64,000 nt of DNA from Galaxea fascicularis (lineage: Eukaryota; Cnidaria; Anthozoa; Scleractinia; Euphylliidae): positions 8,127,685-8,191,684 of the forward strand of contig OX419339.1 of the NCBI GenBank assembly GCA_948470475.1, written 5' to 3'. Below are positions 10,512-21,900 of the stretch, in pieces; position 1 is the first letter of the stretch, and each line of letters begins with the position of its first letter. Both the position numbers and the translations under genes were made by a program. Below the pieces are notes generated by a model. It saw only the letters and a program-made list of their open reading frames with translations. It made no database searches and was not told the DNA's origin.

Positions 10512-13500
10512 TAACAGCCTTTAAAGATGGGTAAGACCAGGTCATTGTCTTGGAAAAAGCTCATTCACCCTATGCAGTGGGAAAACATGACTTTCACCAT
10601 GTAATGCCAAGTCACAGACGTAGCACAACAATTGTATGTGGTGTGAATGCCACGTGCGTTTTTTGATCACAGGAATGGACACACGTTTCTGAAAGGTGTA
10701 TGGATTCCAGATGGGGACTCCCGTACAAAACATGAAAGGCGGTGATAGTTGCTAGTGGGGCGAGTGAAAATTTCTGCGATGACACTGTTCAGGGTGCTAA
10801 AGAAATGTAGAAACCATTAGCCTTTTCTTGATACCCTTTATGCCTAGCTAAGAAGCGTGTATCTTCAGTTCGTAAAACAACTCAGTCAGGAGGAATTTAT
10901 CGCTGCAACACTTCTGTCAAAAAAAGGAGCTCTAGTCTTGGGGGATACCGGATAGCCGATTGAGTACGTACTGACTTCGGGCGATCGCCCTGCATCTTTT
11001 CTCGAATGCAGGGATATTTTACTGAACTCACTCGAGTACAATTTACATCAGCGGCAAACTCGTCCACTGAAACTTACCTGCATTTCTTACTAAACGATCG
11101 TAAAAAATAGTGTTGCTGCTTTACAGTTCTTGTCTCAATTTAGAAGAGCGAGACAAATTTCCAGTCACCTCAGTCGTAACACAGTCAACTGTTTTTGATT
11201 TGAAATGTCACGTGCGTTTTGCGACTGGTAAAACAGCGCACGAGTTTCACGGTGATTGACCAACTCATTACCAAGGATTAGCATTTTCAGTTTTTTTTTT
11301 GTGTGTGTGTGTTTTGCCAATTTCAAAGGTCGCTCTCCAACTGTACTGCAGAAGGTTCCACGGTTTCTGAGGCAAATAACAGCGAATTTAATGAACACTC
11401 TGCTAATACTGCGCAGCACCGCTAAAAATTTCCAGGAAGCGCACGCCAAGCGCTGCAAGCCCAAGGCAACACGGTATGGTCAAGTCAGTATTAAAATGGC
11501 TCTGCCTTAAGAGTTTCATGCATAATTTTCAGCGTTGTGTGATGCATTGAAAGCCGTCTCAAAAGCGACTTCACCAGCGTCTACAAATTTGCTTTCACAT
11601 TTTAGTTTAGAGGTGGCCAGCATCTATAGCTTCTGTGGCTGTAACCGACGCTTTCCAAATAATCTCCCTTCGCGGTTAATTTTGTTGCTGGATGTGGCCA
11701 TTGTCATTTGCATAATTTGAAAGTGTCTTGTGAATCATGATTTCAAAGTGTCTTGTGACTTGCTTCTGTTAGTCAGAGGCATCCATAGCATTTATGTCAA
11801 CACCGACACTTTTTCAAATAATCTCCAGCAACATCGCCAGAAATCGCGGACATTTCGAGCCCGCTAACAACTACCAGCGGTATACTGTATAACGCAAAGG
11901 AATAAACACTGAAACGAGTGAGAAAGACGCTGTTTCATACGATATATTGCACAATCTACTGAGCTCTGTAGATATTTTATTTGGTGCAAAGTAATTCTCG
12001 ACAATGTCCGACATTTTTTTGGTTTAAATATTAGTGTGATAGCCTTTATAAATTAAGCTGTGTTCGATTTTCGCGCGTATTTACTTCCATTCAAACCAAA
12101 TCTAGGGTTACTGGGGGACTGTAACCCAGTTTATATCCCATGAAACACCAGTGTTGATCAACAAAGAAAATGGCGGCTCGTGCAGGGAAAGCTTCGAGTT
12201 TCTAGCTTTCTTTCATACATAAATATGGCGTCCGCTTGCTGTGCTACAGACGAAAAATGAGAAAGATAAGGACGTCCTTGGAAGTATTTTGCCGTGGGCA
12301 ATTCATGCATTTTTCGGCAGAATTAGATCGTTTAAACATCGTAGAAGTTATATCGAGTCGTGATGATTCACATTGTGAAAGGGTTTGCTTGCCAGTGGAC
12401 GAGTTTGTAGCATGACTTCGCTACGATTTTAAAGCAATGTATGGAGAATTGAGCATCAATGTGTGATGGATTGGTCGAGGCGTCGGGAAGTAAGTAATCA
12501 TCTATCTAAGTAGCCGTTGATAAGTCAAATGCGAAGCTTGTACACTACTGAACATGTATCGAGTCGTGATATGACGAACCGCAATTTAATTATTTATATA
12601 TATGAAAATAATTTCATATCTCCATACATTTCTTTACATGAGTTTGCCGCCATTCTGGCCTTGGTGCGCAGGCGCCGCCGCCATCTTGTCCTAAATTTCT
12701 GGCAATGTGAAGGGTCATTGTGTTGCTTGATGAGTAGAGCGGACTAGCTGTCAGAAACATAATCAGTGTTTCCCTGACAGACAGACTGAACAAAACCTCG
12801 CGTAAAGTTAAAATTTCTGTCTGTTTACAGCTGCGATCATTTCACTGAAATGCCAATTTATTAATTGATCGATATAATTTTATCCATAACTTCGACCAAG
12901 TCCTGGCAGAGTTCAATTCGTCGCAAGCACGATCGCACTTGTCCTGTTAATGTGTTGTATCCTCCACTTTTAAACATGTATTATGCACTGTTTGGACTGA
13001 ACTTTCTCTCATACATATTTTCTAGATTGTACCGACATTTTTATGCATATGGTTTGAAAGAAATGCGAGGTAAGCTTATCACAACAGACAATGTAGTTTG
13101 CTGTTTGCTATTTCCAGTTCCGTTTCGGGTTCACTATGAATGCGTGTTGTATGCGTTTAGGATGGGTCAGGAGAGCTTATTTTCTCGTATTAAATTTTAC
13201 TTGAAATGTTCGAGGTAAGAATGTCGAAAGCGGACATACATACGAAATTTCTCACCAAGAAAACCGACAAATATTATATAGCACCAAGAAAAAGGACGTC
13301 GTCTTTTTCCGTACACGTAGTCCTTCTTGTCAGAAGATTCTAGGAAAATTGAATTTTCCACATCCTTCGAATATCGGATTGATTGTTTCGCTACTGTATC
13401 AGCAATTTTGTGGATCCGGGAATTCATGGAACTCGTTTCATTACTGTAGTGCCGCTGTTCGCAGTAATGTGTTATAATTTCTTAAAGGAAACTGATCAGT

Positions 13501-13787
13501 AGACTCTTAATTTCTTTGTTGTTATCCCGTTCTTTTCATAAAAAAATTTTCTCTCAAAAAGGCCAACTTTGCTTTTATTTCTGTTTTTCAAGTGAATAGT
13601 TTTATTGATTCATGCAGTATGCGTACCCTGATCCCTGAAGAGTTATTTCTCCTGCCAAGCGGTAACGAACGGAACTGCACCAAGTATTGTGGGTTGGCCA
13701 CGCTCCCCTACGACTCTTCCCGCCTTACGAATGCCCTGAAGGCTGCTGTTTGGCAGTTCAATTACTTCACATAACCTGACTTCTGCA

Positions 13788-13789
<2 letters not shown>
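10512..13789. other. Intergenic, no gene recognised
   Basis: Short open frames occur on both strands, but none has a domain, good start context and codon pattern together. GC-richer spots with AAGATGGCGGC-like sequence (near 12170 and, reversed, near 12670) resemble YY1-type motifs found at animal promoters and in MITEs. No gene could be tied to them. Confidence 0.4.

Positions 13790-13860
<71 letters not shown>
13790..13860. repeat. TA dinucleotide microsatellite
   Basis: About 35 perfect TA units. Confidence 0.97.
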
Positions 13861-13861
<1 letters not shown>

Positions 13862-16640
13862 CCCAGAATAACAATGATGTCACGTCATAATAACAATGTT
13901 AATAATGGCAAGGTAATCCCACAAAGCTGGGGAACAAAAACTTTTAAAAAAATGTGGTCTACTTAAAATGGTTTGTTTCTTAATTAAGCCTTGATCTACG
14001 TACCAACCAAAATTCTTTCACACTGATCTGAATAAACATACTGTTTTATTTTGAATTATGAATTTTTGAAAGGGCTCTGCCTTCTTAATTTAGTTCGACT
14101 AAGAAACAATCCACCCCGCATAGCTAGGAAACATGTCCTGAGTTTACTGGAAAGCAGCCCATAAGGTGCTGTCTAACACGGGCTTTTTTGACCGAGTGTT
14201 GCCCTGTTACCTTCCGGGATCTTTTAAGAAGTGGTGGACCCGACCTAATTCGTTTAGAAACATGGCGTTTATTGAAGATTTTCACTCATCTCGTTACAGG
14301 GAGAACTCAAAGTTCTTACTGAAAGGCTTATTGTCATACACGAGTTGCAACCAATAATATTTGGACAATTCATGCACTAGCCACTTACGTAAGCTTAAGC
14401 AAATAAACTAAGAAAATTCGCACTTTTCCCACCTTCAAGTTATAGATCCAACGCTCATTTTACATTCTACGGCCTTAAGCGGAGAACACCTACATTACTC
14501 GCTTTATGATCAGAAACACTGCGATATTAAGGCTTTTCTTAAATCTCATTGTACTGAGCAACGTCCAGTAACAGCTGGGTATTGGATGCGCAAAGATAAA
14601 ACGTTCACCACTCCACATGCAGCCCAAACCAAATATCAGAAAACAAAAAGAAAATGTTGTTTACCTGCTATTGTTATTTGTTCACGGCTTCATTCTGTTT
14701 GGTGTTGTGGCGAGTGCCTTTTGTCGTCCTAATAACCTCCGCTTCTGATCTTTTGAATGACAACAAAACAATTCGCGATTTAGTTTTCAGCGTCCGTCGG
14801 CCGGCGTGTGCCCCAGAAGAACAAAAACGTACCAGTGATTGTTCTGAGTATTTAAAATCAGTCGACAGGTTATTCCAACGCAAGACGGGCCGGCTTGCCG
14901 AGAAGTCGGTGTTCGTGCCAGTGTTGACGTGGAAGTTTCCCGCATATCCTGAACTGTGAGCAGGACGTTCACTCAAGGAACCACGGCAACTTCCTATGTT
15001 GCCTTTAAAAAGACATTTTATCATTGAGGTAGTCTGATCAATTGTTTGCTGGTAAAGGTATAACTTTAGAGTTTGAGCAGAAAAGCTTCGCTGTCTTGGT
15101 ACAGTTTGAGTGGTGTTCGTATAATGTAAATCGCGTTCAGTTTTCTCAGCCCGTCTTGGACTGATAAGCACTTCGGTTCACAGTATTATTATAGCATACT
15201 GTCCACTGGTCTCCTTCTCAGCCCGTTTTTAATTAGGGAGGTCGCGCAACACTCCCCAAAAGGAACGTTCAGTCAGCGACATCCGAGAAAGCGGCTGGCG
15301 AAGGCCGACTTACACTTATCCTTGGGTGTTTTCGCATAATTGTCATAAAATGCCGGATCAATTCAGATTCGTAATTTTCACTAGAATTCTGAGTGCCTAC
15401 TGTCTATGCCATACCAGCCAGTGATTGAAAAATGATAGCAGTGAGCGAGTCTCTGTCAGTGCTACATGGATCAGTGGACGTGCTCAGCGAATCTAAAAGA
15501 GGAGTGAGTGAAGAGATGATTGAGAACCGCCTGAAAATTTCAAAATGGTTCAGTTTACAGCTCCGGCTTTTCTCGGTTTCGATTTGGTCCGTAATTCCTT
15601 ATCCCCTTAAGCGCGTCTCAAACCAAAGAACGCGGCCGAGGAGGTTTTTTACTCAAAGTGAGAAAGAATATTTCACTGAAGTCAAAAAATGGTAATTTTT
15701 AGGCTCAATCTCCATAATAAGTTAATGATTGTTTTTTCGTTTCTTACATATTGTGAGTCAATTTGCGAGCCAACCTTGCCGCATGACCGTGCCAAACAAA
15801 ATTACTTTTTAAAAGGACGTTTTTCCTAAAAGAAAGAAAAAACCAGCAACGCCTTCATTGAACACGAAGTACTTGATTTTCAAAAAACATACCCTTAAAA
15901 AAATATCAGTAGAATTTACTTGGTCTACGTGCCAAAAATGTCTACAACCTGAGCAAACAGAATGTTCTACACATGAGGATCACGGGTTAATTTTAAGGTG
16001 GTAGTTGTTTACATTTCTGAATTATCGAATGAAGAAGCACGTTTGTGAAAGGGATTCCTATTATTTCACGAAATCGCTGTACTTTGTTATGGCTTCCCAT
16101 TTACGGAAAGGTTGACTGGCCTACCCCTGATATTTTACTGCGGTTAATCACGTATTGGTATATTACAAATTGGCCACTAAAACGCTTCGTTCCATTGATC
16201 GATCGAGACTTGATTTAACTCGTCTCTAATTTTTAATATTTAATAAGGTGTCGCAAACAATCGACCTTTATGCAAATACAAATGAACGGAATTAAGGTTC
16301 AACTTTTTTCATATTTTACAATATTGTGTAACAGGACGGAGCGGCAGCGAGTAGGAACGAGAAGGTGCACGGATGGAGTTAAAAGGATCGTGGCACCGAC
16401 AAGCCTGTACAAAGAAATATTCTAGCATTACCCAGTAAACGGGAAAAAGAAATTTTCGGTACTTGACCATGACTTTTTATCCGCTCCGTTCATTTTTTTT
16501 TCTTTTGTTCACGGATGCAAAAATTATCTTTGAACTATGTCGCTACTCTCCTCTATCCAGCCTTCTCTAAACTCGTTACCAATGTCACAAGATGATTGCG
16601 CCGGCTTATCGTTTCAGAAAATAAAGAGTGCTGATTGTTA
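13861..16640. other. Intergenic, no gene recognised
   Basis: The longest frame is on the minus strand (14674-15171, 165 codons). It starts with GTG, has no recognisable domain and overlaps another open frame on the plus strand. I do not call it a gene. Confidence 0.4.
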
Positions 16641-16822
16641 GGGCCTGATTACATGAGCCGGGCTGGCCCAGTTAACCGGGCTGGTTTGAGTTTGCCGGGA
16701 TCTCGGCATGTTTGTTAAACGCAACAAAAATCAACTTCGCGCCGCGATTACATGACAACCGGGCCAGCCCACACCGAGGCAGCCCGGCTAACCGGGCCAG
16801 CCCGGCTCATGTAATCAGGCCC
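16641..16822. mobile_element. PIF/Harbinger-type MITE, TTA target duplication
   Basis: Terminal inverted repeats start GGGCCTGATTACATGAGCC and are perfect for about 29 bases (ggctggccc side included with few changes). The element is flanked on both sides by TTA (16638-16640, 16823-16825). A 3-bp TTA duplication and GGGCC ends fit the PIF/Harbinger superfamily. Internal CCGGGCTGGCCC blocks repeat in both directions. It is 182 bases with no coding capacity. Confidence 0.8.
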
Positions 16823-17285
16823 TTAGAGGTAATCTAGACCTTCTCGCATCGAAGTCTCAGTAGCGTTTAAAACTATTTTAAAGGTTGCTCAAATGCATGA
16901 CCTCAGGAACTTCGAAAACTGTGAAAATAATCGTAGCATCCTTTCCCCCACTGGTCGAGATCGTTTCACACGAATGAAAGAAAGGCTCCCCGTTTGTTTT
17001 CTTTCGAGCGAGTAGCACTTTCCTCAGGTTAAATTTAATCGCGTTTTGGGTTTGAATATTGTAAGCCATTTCAAGTGTTTTCCGTGAAAATATTTACTTT
17101 CGATAAACTTCGGTGATATGCGCGTGCGCGCAGCATTCTTTCAACGTGTATTGAAGCTGAAACACCCGCAATTTCCGTTTCTATTTTTATGTGAGGTATT
17201 GGGACAGCCAAACTAAAACATTATCATTAAAAAGGCACATTTTTCTAAACAGCTCTTTCCTGGATCATTTTGTATCGACCCTTCG

Positions 17286-17822
17286 TTGCCATCACAAATT
17301 TTATATAAGCATAGTTGTGCATTAAAAATACAGTACAAGCAAAGTTTGAATGAACCACTTGAATATTTATCAGACTTAACAAAAGATTTCTGGAGGGTGT
17401 GTCTCAGGTTACCATTTTTACCCACGACTGGGTTAGAGGTCAAAACGTGCAGTTTCTCATTTGTCTTGACAGCTAAGCGCAAATTTAAAAATGTCGTTTC
17501 AATGCAATACTGCAAATTTGATGGTGATACAAAAATTTGCTGCAGCCTTTTCATTTTACCGGAAATTGTGTTTGATGCGAGTTTGCTGAACCGAGATCAA
17601 ATTGACCAGCAGATGTGGAACACGATAATATCTTTATTGTGGTTTGTTTACAAAAGTCAGGCAGTTGCCACTAGCGTATTTGTTGACAAAAATAGCTGTC
17701 TCTCAAGGAAAATGCCATCCTTCGCATTTAAAAAGAAACTTTTATTTTGTGTTACATGTGATAATTTTTGTTCGTGCATTTGCAACTTTCTTTCCGTGCC
17801 TTACATTGAATGTTACACTTGA
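17286..17822 (+). other. Long open frame without clear start or domain
   Basis: The frame is open for 178 codons in AT-rich DNA, longer than its surroundings would suggest by chance. The track start is TTG and the first ATG lies deep inside. The product is rich in Phe, Cys and Leu and has no domain I recognise. It may be an exon, a decayed element or chance. Confidence 0.2.
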
Positions 17823-18207
17823 TGACCATTCACTCTATGCTGAACTAAGATGGAAAAAAAATCAATGACGTTTGAGAGACGATCTGTCATCTGTCAATCA
17901 CATACAATAGCGCCATGAGCACGTGCTTAAGTTCTTATCACGATCCGTGAAACACGCTCGAATTTACCGCTAAAACTACACCGTTTTTGGATCACTTCAG
18001 CCACCAGAACATTGCTTTTCGGGCGTGTTTAAGTTAATGTTTTATCGAGTGCATTTTCATTGTACTAGGCCGACAGAATCAAATTTAATACGAGAAAAAT
18101 AGGCTGACCTCTTTTGATTTATGGGTCAATCAGATGATGTGATATTGTTGTGTTTCATTGTTATTGGAATAAAGTAAACAGAGCGGCCCATCAAGAACTC
18201 GCTCTCT

Positions 18208-18336
18208 GATTGGCTGGCCGTTCCGCAAGTCATGAATAATTGATTGTTATGTTGGAATTCAATATCTAGTTAAAATTGCGAGCACGTACGCAGAGCGTAG
18301 GTGTAAAAGAAACCTAATTACCTCCTCCCATCAGTT
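18208..18336 (+). promoter_or_regulatory. Putative promoter of first small basic-protein gene
   Basis: An inverted CCAAT box (GATTGGCT, 18208-18215) lies about 120 bases upstream of an initiator-like TCAGTT at 18331. The block CATCAGTT followed by AGCATTTGAA has a close match at the same distance from the start of the 26-kb paralogue. This suggests a conserved transcription start or 5' UTR. No TATA box is clear. Confidence 0.35.
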
Positions 18337-18393
18337 GTGTTGGAGCATTTGAAGTGTAAGGACGTTGATTCGCAAACAAGGAAAAACTTAGAC

Positions 18394-18816
18394 ATGTGCA
18401 AAACAGAACCATTCAGAGAAGACCCGCCACCGGTTTGTCTTCATCATGAAGAACGACCACTTGCAATGAAAGATTTAAACGTGGCTAAAGTCTACGATTT
18501 CGACTTCAAATATGGCCAGAAGTCCGCGCTGGATTTCCACAAAGATCTCGCAGCCATCGATCAGAGCATGATGCAAACTCCCAAGACAGTGGTCCGCCGT
18601 CGCAGGATAATAAAGCGACGAAAATATCCCAGGTTTGGTTTTGTGCCCAGCCTGGAGGACATTAAGGAAAACGAACTTTTTGAAACCTCCGAGATCTCAA
18701 TTGAGGAGGAGAAGAAGGATTTGGCAGCCATACATCGCGAGCGAGCCCTGAGCTGTGGCATGTCAATCAAGGAGGAAGGTCGCCGTCATCGTCATAAACG
18801 AAGTTCTCGCAGATAA
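18394..18816 (+). CDS. Uncharacterised small basic protein, tandem family member 1
   Basis: An intronless frame of 140 residues starts at the first ATG; the open frame upstream has no ATG. No signal peptide or membrane segment is visible. The N-terminal module has RPLAM, then KVYDFDFKYGQK, then DLAAIDQSMM. A strongly basic patch (RRRRIIKRRKYPRF) and FVPSLEDIKENELFET follow. The C-terminal module has KDLAAIHRERAL and ends GRRHRHKRSSRR. The tripeptide-like core DLAAI occurs twice, so the protein may derive from an internal duplication. It is closest to the 26-kb copy, with which it shares long identical stretches. Basic clusters suggest a nuclear or nucleic-acid-binding protein, but that is inference. 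I do not recognise the family. AATAAA follows at 18937. Confidence 0.8.
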   Translation: MCKTEPFREDPPPVCLHHEERPLAMKDLNVAKVYDFDFKYGQKSALDFHKDLAAIDQSMMQTPKTVVRRRRIIKRRKYPRFGFVPSLEDIKENELFETSEISIEEEKKDLAAIHRERALSCGMSIKEEGRRHRHKRSSRR

Positions 18817-18936
18817 AGGACATCAACGTGACCTCAAACCCTAATGTAAGGGTTTTTTGTAGAATCTCTCTACCGAGCAAGAATTTCGCCGCTACAGCGA
18901 TGGCAGCGAAACGGTTGACGTTGGACTTCAACACGG

Positions 18937-18942
18937 AATAAA
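18937..18942 (+). terminator. Poly(A) signal
   Basis: AATAAA lies 121 bases after the stop of the 18-kb gene; further copies occur within the next 150 bases. Confidence 0.5.
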
Positions 18943-21900
18943 TGTACGTGCTGTATGCCAGGGCTCGAGAATCCTTTGAGATGAAAATAAACTTTGCCAT
19001 GACTCGGCAAAAGGAAAAGATCTAAGGATTTTAAAGCGTAATCTAGAGGACGAGAGAGCGCAAGGTTGGAATGATGAAATAAACAACTCTTGTTGCAACA
19101 ACAAGCTTGGAACTTTGTTGGTTTCACCAGGTGCAACGTGAACAGATTCATGTGTTGAATTGTAAAGAGAACCAACACAGCAAAAATACAGTCTTTTTAT
19201 GGACAGTGCTATTTAAGATCTATACGGAAATATTATCCATGGTCCATGGCAAAAACACTATATATCAACATGTAATGAATTAAGACGAAAAGCATCAGTC
19301 CAGAGGTATACCAACTAGGATTCATTCTGACACATGGTAATGAAGATAAAATCAGTTGTTTCTCTCTTCTTTTGCTTTATAGATGCAGTATGCTTTGCTT
19401 GTAAACACCGAGGATCGCAAAGATTGAAAATTTATTTGTCGTGTGAGCGAATTTAAAGATCTAGTCGAGTTTTATGAGACGGTTTATCGCTAAGAAGTGA
19501 TACCTTAACAATGTTAACATGGTGGTTGTTGAAACATTAAACAGTGTTGGAAATGTATAAAGTGCAGTGTTGATTTTCTTATTATTTCAGTGGCTTTGAA
19601 ATTATCATTGGATCATTTTAACTCCATGATTAAATAGACGAGTCTCGGTTGTTTTGCTGGCCCTATAAAATTTGAATAACCAGTAATACGCAGACCAATA
19701 TTTGTTGTAAACAACGAATCGGCGCGCGCTCCTGAAGTATATTCCTAAAAATTCCCTGTCTTTGCTTCGTTCCTGACAAACGGCAGGATGTTTTGCTGCG
19801 ATAGCATTTTCGAGCTCAAAAGCCTGAAAAACTGGATTTTCTTGTGACTTCACGCCTTGACAAAGCTTCACACGTTCGAGTACTGAATAATATTTTAGTC
19901 TTCTTATTCATAACTTCGGTTACGATTCTGGGATTGTTTACAAACCAACTCGCTCCATGGCTTGGTAAAGTTGTTGGGTTTCAGAGCGGATAAATCTTGT
20001 TAGCGAGAAAAACTTGAAGCGTGCCCTTCCCTTCGAAACAGGATACCACAAAAAAAAAAAGCGATTTCTGGGGCGAGCTAATGGCTTTTCATACCAAAAC
20101 AAAAACAAGCTTTCGCTTCGATAACTTTTGTGACCAACTGTATTTTCTCTTGCATCTTGCCCTAAATGTTTCTCGATTGTTTACAGCGCGGAAATTGAAA
20201 AAGCTCGCGGTGAAAATCGTCACGTACGTACCCGCGAAAAAAACCACGGGGAGGTAAATCCAAGGGCTGCGACTTTCCGGGGGGAGGGACAGTGGTAAAG
20301 TTCGATGTAGGAGCGGCAACTGAACCAAAGTACACGACGTCCAATATATGCACCATCTGTATGTGCTTTGTTACTTTAAACGTTGTTGATTTGTTGTTCA
20401 CGTTCAAGAAAACGAAATTAGGTGGTGCTTTAGTCTGTGTAAATCGTCTTGATACGTTGGTTAAGATGTTGAACGTTTGGCTTCTCGAGAAAAGGATACA
20501 TTAATTGTGTGAGTTCTCAGTCGGTTTGTCTATCGCACTTCCTGATCGTCTTGTAGCACCAAAGGAACTTCTGTGCAAATTATCGTTATTTTATTTCTAA
20601 CATGGGACTAAATTTGGGTTTTATGTAAACAGGGAACTATGATGATACAAAGTCTCTGTTTTTGAAACGAATTTTGTCATTTGCTCTCTTGAGCTGTTAT
20701 GATCACTGAGCGAAACAAGGAAGAGAATACGGAAGAAGGTTTGAAGGAAAATGATTTAAAATTACTTGACTTTATAACTGAAACCGGGAGCTGAAATTTC
20801 ATCGGATACCGCATTAATCCTAACACCAGGAAAGCCGTGATTGGAAAACTACACTCCTTTGCCTCCCCCCCCCCCCGCTAAGTTTCGACGGCTTTCTCCC
20901 CCGAGCTCGTTCCTCCCCACTCCATCTCCTGGGAAAACATTTTTGTAGATGCAGGGAAAGACAACAAAACAGATGGAGTGTTTCGTGAAAGGTTTCAATT
21001 TGAATGTTGGAAAATCGGGCAAGCGACCTCTTGCAATTTGGAAGAGTACATTATCTCTCGTGAGAGTCGCGTCTATATGGCTAAGTGTCACATAGGTCAT
21101 GCGGAAATCCGATCAACAGTGATGCAAATATCAAATGTTGTTGATGGTATGGTTCACTTGGAATATTTCTATTTCAATTTTGGCTATGCCTCTTTTGGGG
21201 CATACTCTTATAATAACGTGCAGTACTACAATCGTAGTCAAATCCACATTTATGGTTAAAGCATTACAGTGTAAAAGCACATTCATCATTCTACCTGCTT
21301 CTCGAACAGCACGTACGTTAGTTTTTAGTTGACAGTGTTTGCTTGAAGCCACCCCCCCTAACGTTTTACAAATCCTATGAAGGAAAAGAGAAAAATCGCC
21401 ACGCTTTATAGCGGTTACTGTTGCAGTGACTACAGGGGACATTGAGGTTTTTTTCGGAAAGAATCTGGCGTTGACTATAGGTTAAGGTGCATTTCCCCAG
21501 TTTTAACGAATCACACTCGTTTGAAAGGCTTCAAATTTTAAGTCCCCTCCCCTCCTCCCGGATGGTACGAGTGAAGCATGAACAAAAACAGCACCCTCTT
21601 CTTGTGGGAACAAGAGGGCATAAACAGGTTTTGGACATGTACTGAACATTTTATTGATGAACGTAAGTTTACAATCCATGATTCAGTTACGTCAAAATGG
21701 GTCGGACTGGGTCAATAGGTACAAAGCTGCGAATCTGCAAGTATGGTTCAATGTTTATTTTGTTAGTTTCTTTTTATCCCGACCTTAACGGTACCTGTTT
21801 GCGGTACACTATTCTATTTCCCAGTAACATTACTGCCGAATTTTTAGACCTTGTTGCCGCAAAACTGGCGCGTATCCGTCTTAAACACTGATGCTCGTTC

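Noticed and set aside
10157..10534. 125-codon frame rich in Ile-Ala-Ala
   Set aside because: It is a by-product of GATCGC repeats in a MITE and is open on both strands for the same reason.
14674..15171. 165-codon minus-strand frame as a gene
   Set aside because: It begins with GTG, overlaps a long plus-strand frame, and shows no domain, splice context or paralogue.
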